A stretch of 64,000 nucleotides of DNA, from NCBI GenBank assembly GCA_965208815.1, contig OZ242357.1, forward strand, positions 2,232,001 through 2,296,000, written 5' to 3'. Below, piece by piece: positions 9,301 to 19,300 of this stretch. Position numbers and translations under genes: made by a program. Under the pieces are notes generated by a model. That model worked only from the letters and a program-made list of their open reading frames with translations. It made no database searches and was not told where the DNA came from. Numbering within the stretch: the stretch's first letter is position 1; each line of letters opens with the position of its first letter. Source of the DNA: Bin55 sp009840545. GTDB taxonomy: Bacteria; Pseudomonadota; Gammaproteobacteria; Pseudomonadales; Azotimanducaceae.

Positions 9301-12300
9301 GAGTCTCTTACGTCAGCGTCCCTCATGAACTCGTCGTTGATTGGAAAAAGGCGATCCCCAATCAAATCTTCAAGTTCAATCATGAAATTGGGATCGTCAT
9401 AGAGAAACTGTAGTAAGTCTCCGCGGTTCTCCTTTAGATGAGGAACGGCAACATTTACCAGTCTTCTGTAGCTCGCATCGTCAAATACAACGGAGGCATA
9501 TTGCAATCCGGCTCGGTAGTTGCCTTCATTCATGTAATCTCGAAACAACCTGTCCAAAGGTTCTGGTGTCTCGAGAATGTTGCTGATTCGGGACACTCGC
9601 TCGATGTCTTTGTCTTCAATCGCCTTCTGCAGCGCCGCTTCTATCCGAGTCTGATCGAACGGAATTGTCTCGACCTCAAGATCCGGCAACTGTTTTAGTA
9701 GAGATGCTGCTGGCAAAACTCCTGAAGAGTCGTAATGAGCTTTCAAGCTCTCCGCAAAATCCTCGTCGTCGCTGAAGTGTTGTACTAGGAGGAGATCGAC
9801 TTCATCCGAGAGATCAGTGTTGTCGATCGCCGTACACAATCTGCGAAGAAGCTGAGCAACGTGATCCAGACGGGAAAACCTAGCCAATCGTTGCGGATCT
9901 GCTTCTTCGTCCGTTTCCTCTTTAGCCTCTTTAGCCTCTTCATCCAGTATCTCAATAACCTTGACGAGTTCCTCATCGAAGAGTTCTCGAATTCCACTCA
10001 GTCTTGCTTCCGAGCCTTCTCTAGAATCTGGCCAAGTGCTTATCAATCCTTGAACGAGAATGTCATAGTAAGTCCTGAAATCACGAGTAACGCTGGTGTT
10101 TACTCGGCTTCCAGGTGCTAAGTACATCACGGGCATATACATTCCGGGTCCCATGCGAGTATCACTCTTGGGTGGCGCGGCGTGCAGCGCCGCGGGCAGT
10201 CCGCGAATCACCTTGTCAAGCGCGCTCGCGTACAGGGCGTTCGCCACGTCCAGCTGACCGTTCCCCTCGCGCAGCGCGGCCGTCTTGAACTGCAGCTCCA
10301 GGCTGTTCCGGTTCACCGTCAGCGCCTGGCTGTACGACGCCAGCGCCTGCTTGCTGTAGCCCGCGGCCAGGAACAGGTCCGCCTTCGTCTTCACCACGTC
10401 GATCTGGCCCGTGATGTCCCGCACCAGCGACAGCGAGCGCTCCGCGCCCACCGTGTCGCCTCGCGTCAGCAGCGTGCGCGCCACGCTGATGTACACCTCC
10501 GGCGGCAGCTGCTGCCGCAGCCCGATCAGACGCCGACCGTACGTCAGCTGCCGGTCCGGGTCCCCCTCGTTCCGGTAGATCGAGAAGAACCCCGCGTTCG
10601 GCGTCGCCATCGTCACGATCTCTCGCAGCACCGCAAGACGGCGGATCCCCGCCTCCGACACCGAGTTCTCCATCGCCGCGAACTCACCCTCCCGGTCGTT
10701 CGTCTCCTGCGCGATCTCCGCCAGCAGCGTGTACAGGTAGAACTTGTCCTCGCGGCCCGTGATCCGCTCCAGGATCACGCGGTGCGTCCAGCGGAACACC
10801 GCCTCCACCTCCATCGACAGCTGCTGTCCGAACAGGCGCTGACCCACCATGTTGATGATCCCGTCCACCGCGACCACGAACTCGTTGTCGTCCGAAGCGT
10901 GCTCCGCCACGTACTGCAGCAGCGCCACCGCCTCCATCGTCCGCTCGTCCTCCTTCATCAGGTCCGCCATCAGCAGCAGGTTGTCGCTGTGCTCCGGCTG
11001 CTCGATCAGTGCGCGGCGGTAGCTCTCGATCGCCTCCTCCGTGAAGTTCCCCATCGACAGCACGCTCGCCTCGAACTCGCCGCTCACCGCCTCCGCGTCG
11101 TACCGGCGCAGCTCCTCCAGCCAGTGCTTGATGTCCTCGTACCGCTCGTTCGTCCCCTCCGCGAGGTCGTACGCCAGCAGGTTCAGCACGATGTTCTGGA
11201 TGTGCTCCAGACGGTGCTCCGGGTCGATCTGCTCCAGACGGCGCAGCACCTCGTCGTACTTCGAGTACTCCTGAAGCTGCAGGTACACCAGGCCCAGCTG
11301 CCGCAGCTTCTCCACCTCCGGCATGTCCGTGCTCCGCGCGAACTCCTGCACGATCTCGGTGGCCGAGAACGAGTCCCCCACCTCCGTGTAGATCCGCACC
11401 AGAAGGTTCATCTCGTTCCGGTCCGCCTCCCCCGAGTACAGCTTCCCCTCCAGCTCCACCGCAATGTCCGCCAGCGCGTTCAGCTCCGCCGCGATCTGCA
11501 AGAGCTGGCTCTCCGCGAAGCTCCGCCGCGCCGGCGCCTCCTCCGCCACCCAGATCTCGCGCCACAGCTCCAGCGCACGCTCCTGGTTGCCCACCACGTT
11601 GTGCAGCCACGCCAGCCGCATCCGGTCGTCGTACCCCAGCTTCCCCTCGTGCTCGCGGATCGCCTCGTACACGTCCAGCGCACGCTCGTACTTGCGCAGA
11701 CGCTCGAACGAGTCCGCCACCACCCGAAGGTCGCCCGAGTCCGGCGGCAGCGAAGACCACAGCTCCTCCACCGCACTCTCCGCCTCGGCCTCCCGGCCCC
11801 GCGCGAAGTGCGTCTCGAACAGAAACACGTTCCCGGCCACGCTCGGCCCGTGCGACGCCGCGTGGCCCTCCACCATCGCCACCGCCTCCGACACGTACCC
11901 CATCTGGTTCATGAACTCGCCGCCCAGCACCAGAACCTCCACCAGATCCCGGTTGCTCTCCGCAAAGCGCTCCCACACCCCCAAGGCCCGCTCCGGCTCC
12001 GCCACGTTGATGTAGTACGACGCCAGACCCACGTACCACTGCACCACCGTCGGCTCCGTCTCGATCAGGTTCTCGTACTCCGACACCATCTCCGACGACT
12101 TCCCCGCCGTGTCGTAGATCTGGATCAGGCGCATCCGCGCCTCCACGTCCGACGTGTCCCGGTTGATCGCGTGGAACAGATCGATCGCGTCGTCGTACCG
12201 CTCCAGGTCGATCAGAAGGTCGATCCGAAGGTCCAGAAGATCCTCGTTCGCCGTCCCCCGGCTCTCCAGCTCCAGCACCAGGTCGTCCATCCGACCCTCG

Positions 12301-13088
12301 CCCCGGTACGCCTCGTCCACCAGCGTCAGCGCGTACAGTCCGTCGAACCGCAGCTCCGTCGCGTCGTACGCTCGCCACGCGTGATCCCGCGCCCGCTCGT
12401 AGTCCTCCGCCTTCAAGGCCCACTCCGCCACCCGCACCAGCTGACGGAAGTGCCGCGGCGACTCCGGGTCCGGCCGGTACAGCTCCAGCGCGCGCTCCGG
12501 ATGACCCAGCACCGCCAGCGTGATCGCCGCACGGTTCTTGAACTCCTGGTCGCGGTCCCGCGCCAGATCCACCAGTCCCTCCACGTTCCGACGGTCCACG
12601 CCGATCATCGACAGCCGGATCCGGATGAACTCCCGCTCCTCCGCAAGCTCCGTGCCGTCCAGCGCCTTCCGGTACCACTCCGTCGCCCCCGACTCGTCGC
12701 CGCCCGCGTCCAGCAAACGCGCCTTCAGCAGCGTCCCGTCCACCGTCTCCGACAGCTCCAGTCCCTTGTCCACGCTCTCCAGCGCGCTCTCCCGGTCACC
12801 GTACTGCCAATGCAGATGCGCCTGCGACAGCCGCGCCTTCGAACGCTCCAGAGCCGGCCGCCCCGCGTCCGACGCCACCGCCTCCAGCACCTCCAGCGCG
12901 CCCTCCACGCTCTTCGTCTCCATCACCCAGTGGCTGTACACCTCGTCCACCAGACCCACCTCCAGACGGCCCGGTCCCGCGTTCGACGATCCCAGGGCCA
13001 CCATCGGGTCGACCTGCGCCCACGCGCATGCCGCGCACAGCGTGAAAATGGCAATAAGCTGAGCTCGGAAAGAAGTTAGTTCGTTCAT
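6396..13088 (-). CDS. Giant exported TPR protein 1 (2,230 aa)
   Basis: A very long repeat protein with a Sec signal peptide (hydrophobic stretch ending AACAWA|QVDP, cleavage after about residue 24), so it acts in the periplasm or at the surface. Helical TPR-type repeats run along most of its length (for example ERALELYRPDPE, ALGVWERFAESN, YERALDVYEAIREHEGK), and the C-terminus is acidic (EEDEEEEESS). Residues about 10-972 are nearly identical to the next gene's protein; the remainder is only a diverged paralogue. The coding bases of the shared block are G+C-rich with mostly G-ending codons, unlike the rest of the gene. ATG 13088 (MNELTSF) matches the paralogue's length; an in-frame upstream start at 13130 is less likely. 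It is the last gene of the MoxR/VWA locus. Function unknown: scaffold, chaperone client or envelope assembly protein. Confidence 0.85.
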   Translation of the reverse strand: MNELTSFRAQLIAIFTLCAACAWAQVDPMVALGSSNAGPGRLEVGLVDEVYSHWVMETKSVEGALEVLEAVASDAGRPALERSKARLSQAHLHWQYGDRESALESVDKGLELSETVDGTLLKARLLDAGGDESGATEWYRKALDGTELAEEREFIRIRLSMIGVDRRNVEGLVDLARDRDQEFKNRAAITLAVLGHPERALELYRPDPESPRHFRQLVRVAEWALKAEDYERARDHAWRAYDATELRFDGLYALTLVDEAYRGEGRMDDLVLELESRGTANEDLLDLRIDLLIDLERYDDAIDLFHAINRDTSDVEARMRLIQIYDTAGKSSEMVSEYENLIETEPTVVQWYVGLASYYINVAEPERALGVWERFAESNRDLVEVLVLGGEFMNQMGYVSEAVAMVEGHAASHGPSVAGNVFLFETHFARGREAEAESAVEELWSSLPPDSGDLRVVADSFERLRKYERALDVYEAIREHEGKLGYDDRMRLAWLHNVVGNQERALELWREIWVAEEAPARRSFAESQLLQIAAELNALADIAVELEGKLYSGEADRNEMNLLVRIYTEVGDSFSATEIVQEFARSTDMPEVEKLRQLGLVYLQLQEYSKYDEVLRRLEQIDPEHRLEHIQNIVLNLLAYDLAEGTNERYEDIKHWLEELRRYDAEAVSGEFEASVLSMGNFTEEAIESYRRALIEQPEHSDNLLLMADLMKEDERTMEAVALLQYVAEHASDDNEFVVAVDGIINMVGQRLFGQQLSMEVEAVFRWTHRVILERITGREDKFYLYTLLAEIAQETNDREGEFAAMENSVSEAGIRRLAVLREIVTMATPNAGFFSIYRNEGDPDRQLTYGRRLIGLRQQLPPEVYISVARTLLTRGDTVGAERSLSLVRDITGQIDVVKTKADLFLAAGYSKQALASYSQALTVNRNSLELQFKTAALREGNGQLDVANALYASALDKVIRGLPAALHAAPPKSDTRMGPGMYMPVMYLAPGSRVNTSVTRDFRTYYDILVQGLISTWPDSREGSEARLSGIRELFDEELVKVIEILDEEAKEAKEETDEEADPQRLARFSRLDHVAQLLRRLCTAIDNTDLSDEVDLLLVQHFSDDEDFAESLKAHYDSSGVLPAASLLKQLPDLEVETIPFDQTRIEAALQKAIEDKDIERVSRISNILETPEPLDRLFRDYMNEGNYRAGLQYASVVFDDASYRRLVNVAVPHLKENRGDLLQFLYDDPNFMIELEDLIGDRLFPINDEFMRDADVRDSLRQNYYRVASLWYYAKERGGIDELLLLFEYFVDNLRENQVSIGMDPGQVFKDFLTSPLDSSQQERIQNTTIELLGKMNLQDEYVRQNVQSMICLFDDVHESNIEFLLQLLDDFESAVRGSEQIVNVVREYHRGNIDVAYQAILDLYTSAQNSSLRFYLRDPLFSAFKEQYIESMNDILEGKIDDVELAKVLVDQSPYYFDGIDPELEAIRSKRGEIFEALNEKFPEEKYFIERLVWSKMHSEEILSLLKDYYDLETDNDDIRMAYYVAALNFENYDLALAMALDGRSDLRRPDVREEIFKENDAPITGQRDPSADILRNIRGVSANYSSPDYLPEGLEATFTRLQEIANSDEIESDEVPNLLRSLWRGTQAAGLGDTMRRFYGSGSVQPMLIQYPSKGKPTSNVMYMSRSMGFSTFIGPGGFPVSGRYRDEEEIPTLLEVLMSKAPLGRELELFVSALSPWERQTSMPMYEQIAKAYREFPDEHTQRLDELSSEIIADTADDHEFMMWLILVNDADIELTDDESAAVAARARRASGSNPNRLHNIARILAKSGRFADAVDCYEILVLNQIRYREFSSQSRNMIVYRMPQGPSSNVLTLIEDASVHLPSEHAQALVGRVIPLVRPFDGDEQIQDVWKASMVRFLSAVYEPSDVFEQAEQIDPDIRQIAEEIEVYDAIKHLEIVRVLFKAEEFSKGIQYLERLFSPTRTSEAPQSAQIMSFGPSYVVSDAQQKASSIESIAQVLGLNYPQLYRYGSFSTSEEDQPPVGAEMFLFAIEDMVDLENPEAVDSLIGLFKSWLGDSSISQVAVYRALNRMVWLCEELEQTERAQDIAIFLQDGLLNKGDEELNSNSVRTLLSIASELEFVVDPEIVRISLERDLLSYERRVELIKSLRETLEPSPALEIAKLGDTETAGLSMLRELKSLAEEALDNDYASNLDTRILRLENAYESIEMAGGLIEEDEEEEESS
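10171..13062. repeat. 2.9-kb near-identical block, copy A (N-terminal half of TPR giant 1)
   Basis: Pairs with 17148-20039 at a constant offset of 6,977 bases and without any indel. I count seven base differences by eye (near 10188, 10206, 10218, 12004, 12766, 12815 and 12894), about 99.8% identity, giving three amino-acid changes (Val/Leu, Lys/Arg, Ile/Met). Both ends are sharp: homology drops at codon 9-10 and at codon 972. Base composition also steps at the inner border, from under half G+C to roughly two thirds. Confidence 0.95.
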
Positions 13089-13312
13089 AATTCTCTGGAA
13101 TATGTCACTGAGTGGAAGCGGTACGAGCAAGCCGAGTTGACTCGCACTTATTCTAAAGCAGATGGTTGCATGCGCAACAAAGCAGCTTCGCTTGCAAGAA
13201 TGTCACTACCTTGGTGACTGGCACTGGACTAAGAAGTCCCATTTCGCAAGCCAACTAAACCGAATATGTCGCAGCTTCGTGAGGCAGAGAAATCACGTAG
13301 CTCAACAGATCA

Positions 13313-13350
13313 AGAATCGACGTGCACACAGGGGTGTGCACGTCGATTCT
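13313..13350 (-). terminator. Perfect 17-bp hairpin downstream of TPR giant 2
   Basis: Arms AGAATCGACGTGCACAC (13313-13329) and its exact complement (13334-13350) flank a 4-base loop. It lies 32 bases beyond the stop codon of the upstream giant gene on the minus strand and 225 bases before the start of the next one. The tract after the hairpin on the minus strand is only moderately U-rich (TTGATCTGTTG), so termination may be partial; on the plus strand it is followed by ATTTTG. It would uncouple expression of the two giant genes. Confidence 0.6.
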
Positions 13351-13381
13351 ATTTTGAGAAGGTGTAGGATGACACCGCGGA

Positions 13382-16300
13382 CTATGAGGACTCGACAGTT
13401 TCCAAATCTAGACCACCAACAACCTCGATCGATTCATACGAGTTTTCGAGCCTCAGAATCCTCGCATCAAGTTCCTTGAGGAACTCCACATCGTTGGCTT
13501 CCTCCACAATTGGACGTAACCCTTGTAACAAGCTCAATCCTGCAGTTTCTAAATCGATGTGTCTAATTGAACTGACCAGAGTTGGACTCCCAAGTTGCCC
13601 TTGAAGCAATTTCACGAACTCCAACTCTTGCTCCGCATCTAGCAAACTGTCGTCAAACACGATCTGAGCAATCTTAGGATCAATCAACAATTGAGTCGTG
13701 GATCCCATCAACGCGAGCGATCGAACGAGCTCTGAATCCACTTGCTCAACTGGTTGACGCAGTAACCAACTTTGTATTCGATCTCCGATTCTCTGAGCAC
13801 GATCTAGTTCTTTCCTCGAGACTAGGACACTAGTTATTTTCGTCAGGCCATTGATGACGGAGGATTGCTCTATGTCATCGTCGTTTAGCCAATCGAGAAA
13901 GGCATCAGCGGTTGAGTCAACGCTCGCCGAGTCATCAAAATTGAGCGTCTCAGACAACAAGAATACAAACAGTTCGCCGCTCGTCGGAACCGACGGAGCA
14001 TTTATGACAACCACCGATGAGCTCATGCCAGGAATGCTAAGGCCCAAGAGTCCACATAAAGATTGAACGTTGCTCAGTGACTGATATGTAGAACCTAGTC
14101 CCAACATTCGGGGACTTACCGACTCCAACTTTGTCAGCTGTGTCGACATAGATGCGCTCTCGGTTGTGAAAAAGATTCGCGACAAACGGTCTGCCTCTCG
14201 AGAATTACCAAGCAGGTGATGAAGTCTCACCAATTCGACAAGACGAACACCATCGAATCCTTGCACAACATCTCCGGAACGGTCCACATTTGGAATGTGT
14301 TTGTTTAGATTTTCAAGAACTTCCGGAAGCTCATAAGCAATTGCAAATGCCTTAATTGCAAAAGCTTCCCAAACACTTCGAAACTCAGGTGTATCTCTGA
14401 ATGGCTGAACAAGGGAAACCACTCGGTGAACAAATGTCTGCAGCTTTTCCTTCGGAAGGTGATTCGACGCTTCCTCGATTAGGTCCAGTATGCTCGTGGA
14501 CTGACCGTTGCCCGATGACCCTGGTATGACGATCCGTCCAGATGGCGCAAACTCATTGAGTTGTGCCCTTCGTACTGCAAGCAGTTCGTAACAATCAACG
14601 GCGTGGTCAAAGTGGCCTTGCTTCGACAAAAGTGTCGCAAATTTTGACAACTGTTGGTCTATTGGAGATTTCATCCCCTGTACACGAGAAACGAAGGCTT
14701 CAGATTCTTCTTTGGTCAGTGAAACTTCCGAATCGAGAACCAGTCTCATCCAAAACATGAAATCAAGGTCACTAGCGCTGCCCTCTACAACCTTGCTCGA
14801 CAACTCACCGATTCTCTTGGATAGCTGTTCCGGGTATTCTCTGTAGGCTGTCGAAACAAGATCGTGCAACGAATCGAAACGTAATTGTTCACTCTGGGAC
14901 AGAGAGTTCATCAGTAGCTCTAGCTCTTCTCCTAATGGAGCACTCGAAACAAGAGTCTCAAATAGCGTTGGTTCTTGCTCTTCGTCTTCCAAACTCTCCT
15001 CTTCCGATCCCATTGCAAAGTATGAAACTCCCAAAGATAGATACATCGCATCCATCGACGGACTGCCCTGACTTGGCCAAAGAAGCAACGTTGGTAGAAA
15101 GTTTCGCGTACCATAAAAGCCGCTAGCAGCATCTCCTATGCTCGCTGCCTGTACACCGCGCCACAGCGAACGCACCAAGTTCTTTGCTTGTTCCTCATCA
15201 AGAGGTCCTTCTGCTACTTGGTCTTGAATCCGAGCGATCATGGACTCCAATCCTTCAGGCATGAATCCACTCCGCATCATTCGATTGAACGGATCATTGC
15301 CGCGAACAATACTTAGAATCGCTGCTGGATCGAAATAGTCGAAAGCTTCAGCCGAGTCATTGCGATCAAGAATCCCTTCGCGAATCAATGGGTGGCGTAG
15401 ATCTGGTCCTCCATCCAATGCAATCGCCAGTGCTTGATCGTACATTTCGTCTTCGAGAGCCGTCAAGTAGTACGCCATCCGAATGGATTCTTCGGTGCGG
15501 TCAATCTTGTAGTAGTCTTGCAAGTGGCCCAGTAGTCCATTCATTTGTTGACTTCCCACTTTCCCCCCAAGGATTAGCAAAGCTAACTCTTTATCCTCTG
15601 GAAAGCGCTCGAATAATCCCGTGAGCAGATTCAAGCGCTCTTCAACATCGGGTATGACATCGTGATCTTCATAGGTTCTTGAACTGGTCTGCAAGAACCA
15701 CTTTGCCAACTCCACGTCATCCATTTTTCCATCGCGAATTTCCTGAAGAGCTTGCAAGTACTGTGAGCCGAATACTGTGTAGAGGGACTCGTTGGTATAA
15801 AAGCCCACATCGGGATTCTCTCGATAGATTTCGACAAGTGCATCGAACGCCTCGTCAACGGAACCTTCGTAGAAACTCTTCAATGTGGGCGATGCACTAT
15901 CGCTTTCGGGGGCAACGGCGTAATAGTGGTTGACGATGTCAAGAAACAAATCAACATTTTCGGGCGCAACCTTGAAGTTGTAAATCATGTACATCGCATA
16001 TCGCCGCATGAACTCGTCCTGCAAATCGACTTTTTGCAGGAGTTCCTTGGTCGCTTCCATAACACGCGCCTGTAGTTCCTCGTTCAACGAAGTCTGCAGC
16101 AGGTGAGCATGAATTGAGAATAGGTCCAATGCCAAAGAGAATTGATTTGCTCGAACTCCTTTCACTATTTGTTCGAACACCATGACCATTTCATCCGGAT
16201 TGCCGCGCTTGTTCACGTAGAACCACAATCCCGCTGTTCCAAGGAACCCAAACCTTTGAATTGCATGCTGAACTTCTGGGTTTTTCAGGAATGCTGAATC

Positions 16301-19300
16301 TAGAGTTACAACCCGATCGCCAATGCGTTCTTCGATTTCCAATAAGAATATGGGATCGTTGAGGAGAAATCTCATGAGATCCGCTGGCTCTTCCTGCAAC
16401 ATCGGAATTGCCATGTTCAACAGCCTGGTGTAGTCTGCATCTTCGAGAGCGATAGAAGCATAGCGAAGGACGTTGTAGTTCTCTTCTCTCAAGAAGTCTC
16501 GAAACAGTCGTTCTACAGGCTGAGGATATTCGGCAATTCTTCCAAGGCGCACAAGTTTCTCAAGTTGAGGTCCATCAATTGCTATTAGCAGTTCTCGTTC
16601 GACTCGAGTAGCGTCCTCTGGATAGGTGTCCGATTCCTCTTCTTCCAAAGCGTCGGCAAGAGTTGGATCAATTTCAATTCCAATCTTTGTGTAATGGTTG
16701 CGCAAAGTTGCAATGTAGTCCTCGTCTTCAACGAAGTGCTCGAGTAGACGTAGATCCAACTGTTCCGAAATGTCCATTTGATTGATTGCGAAGCACAGTC
16801 GTCGCAACAATTGCGAGAGATGAGACAAACGGGAAAAACGTGCCAGGGAAATCGATCCTGCCTCTTCCTCGTCAGTCTCCGCTTCTTCAGTTACCTCCGC
16901 CGATTCTTCCTCAACGATTGCTATGGCTTTGTCAAACTCCTCGTTGAACATTTCCAAAAACTCACCGAGTACACGTTGTTGATCCTCCTCGGAACTTGGC
17001 CAAGTGGCAATGAGTCCCTGCATTAGCATCTCGTAGTAAGTCCGGAAGTCTCGAGAAACACCAGTATTGACTCCCCTAGCTGACGACATGGAAACAACCA
17101 TGCCGCCACTGACAGCCATAGACATGCTTGAAGCGTTACGGCCCGATGGTGGCGCGGCGTGCAGTGCCGCGGGCAGTCCGCGCATCACCTTGTCGAGCGC
17201 GCTCGCGTACAGGGCGTTCGCCACGTCCAGCTGACCGTTCCCCTCGCGCAGCGCGGCCGTCTTGAACTGCAGCTCCAGGCTGTTCCGGTTCACCGTCAGC
17301 GCCTGGCTGTACGACGCCAGCGCCTGCTTGCTGTAGCCCGCGGCCAGGAACAGGTCCGCCTTCGTCTTCACCACGTCGATCTGGCCCGTGATGTCCCGCA
17401 CCAGCGACAGCGAGCGCTCCGCGCCCACCGTGTCGCCTCGCGTCAGCAGCGTGCGCGCCACGCTGATGTACACCTCCGGCGGCAGCTGCTGCCGCAGCCC
17501 GATCAGACGCCGACCGTACGTCAGCTGCCGGTCCGGGTCCCCCTCGTTCCGGTAGATCGAGAAGAACCCCGCGTTCGGCGTCGCCATCGTCACGATCTCT
17601 CGCAGCACCGCAAGACGGCGGATCCCCGCCTCCGACACCGAGTTCTCCATCGCCGCGAACTCACCCTCCCGGTCGTTCGTCTCCTGCGCGATCTCCGCCA
17701 GCAGCGTGTACAGGTAGAACTTGTCCTCGCGGCCCGTGATCCGCTCCAGGATCACGCGGTGCGTCCAGCGGAACACCGCCTCCACCTCCATCGACAGCTG
17801 CTGTCCGAACAGGCGCTGACCCACCATGTTGATGATCCCGTCCACCGCGACCACGAACTCGTTGTCGTCCGAAGCGTGCTCCGCCACGTACTGCAGCAGC
17901 GCCACCGCCTCCATCGTCCGCTCGTCCTCCTTCATCAGGTCCGCCATCAGCAGCAGGTTGTCGCTGTGCTCCGGCTGCTCGATCAGTGCGCGGCGGTAGC
18001 TCTCGATCGCCTCCTCCGTGAAGTTCCCCATCGACAGCACGCTCGCCTCGAACTCGCCGCTCACCGCCTCCGCGTCGTACCGGCGCAGCTCCTCCAGCCA
18101 GTGCTTGATGTCCTCGTACCGCTCGTTCGTCCCCTCCGCGAGGTCGTACGCCAGCAGGTTCAGCACGATGTTCTGGATGTGCTCCAGACGGTGCTCCGGG
18201 TCGATCTGCTCCAGACGGCGCAGCACCTCGTCGTACTTCGAGTACTCCTGAAGCTGCAGGTACACCAGGCCCAGCTGCCGCAGCTTCTCCACCTCCGGCA
18301 TGTCCGTGCTCCGCGCGAACTCCTGCACGATCTCGGTGGCCGAGAACGAGTCCCCCACCTCCGTGTAGATCCGCACCAGAAGGTTCATCTCGTTCCGGTC
18401 CGCCTCCCCCGAGTACAGCTTCCCCTCCAGCTCCACCGCAATGTCCGCCAGCGCGTTCAGCTCCGCCGCGATCTGCAAGAGCTGGCTCTCCGCGAAGCTC
18501 CGCCGCGCCGGCGCCTCCTCCGCCACCCAGATCTCGCGCCACAGCTCCAGCGCACGCTCCTGGTTGCCCACCACGTTGTGCAGCCACGCCAGCCGCATCC
18601 GGTCGTCGTACCCCAGCTTCCCCTCGTGCTCGCGGATCGCCTCGTACACGTCCAGCGCACGCTCGTACTTGCGCAGACGCTCGAACGAGTCCGCCACCAC
18701 CCGAAGGTCGCCCGAGTCCGGCGGCAGCGAAGACCACAGCTCCTCCACCGCACTCTCCGCCTCGGCCTCCCGGCCCCGCGCGAAGTGCGTCTCGAACAGA
18801 AACACGTTCCCGGCCACGCTCGGCCCGTGCGACGCCGCGTGGCCCTCCACCATCGCCACCGCCTCCGACACGTACCCCATCTGGTTCATGAACTCGCCGC
18901 CCAGCACCAGAACCTCCACCAGATCCCGGTTGCTCTCCGCAAAGCGCTCCCACACCCCCAAGGCCCGCTCCGGCTCCGCCACATTGATGTAGTACGACGC
19001 CAGACCCACGTACCACTGCACCACCGTCGGCTCCGTCTCGATCAGGTTCTCGTACTCCGACACCATCTCCGACGACTTCCCCGCCGTGTCGTAGATCTGG
19101 ATCAGGCGCATCCGCGCCTCCACGTCCGACGTGTCCCGGTTGATCGCGTGGAACAGATCGATCGCGTCGTCGTACCGCTCCAGGTCGATCAGAAGGTCGA
19201 TCCGAAGGTCCAGAAGATCCTCGTTCGCCGTCCCCCGGCTCTCCAGCTCCAGCACCAGGTCGTCCATCCGACCCTCGCCCCGGTACGCCTCGTCCACCAG

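Noticed and set aside
10684..12678. A 664-codon frame in another minus-strand phase of the shared block (also at 17661-19655)
   Set aside because: Gly/Ala/Arg-rich low-complexity translation from the G+C-rich block; no start context or family.
10182..13079. A 965-codon open frame antisense to TPR giant 1
   Set aside because: It is a by-product of the G-ending codons of the real gene, which rarely give stops on the opposite strand; its composition (Arg, His, Gln, Leu) is not protein-like and it has no family.
13131..13381. A small gene at 13162-13479 between the giant genes
   Set aside because: The frame crosses the 17-bp hairpin terminator and the 3' end of the giant gene on the other strand; no family and no ribosome-binding site.
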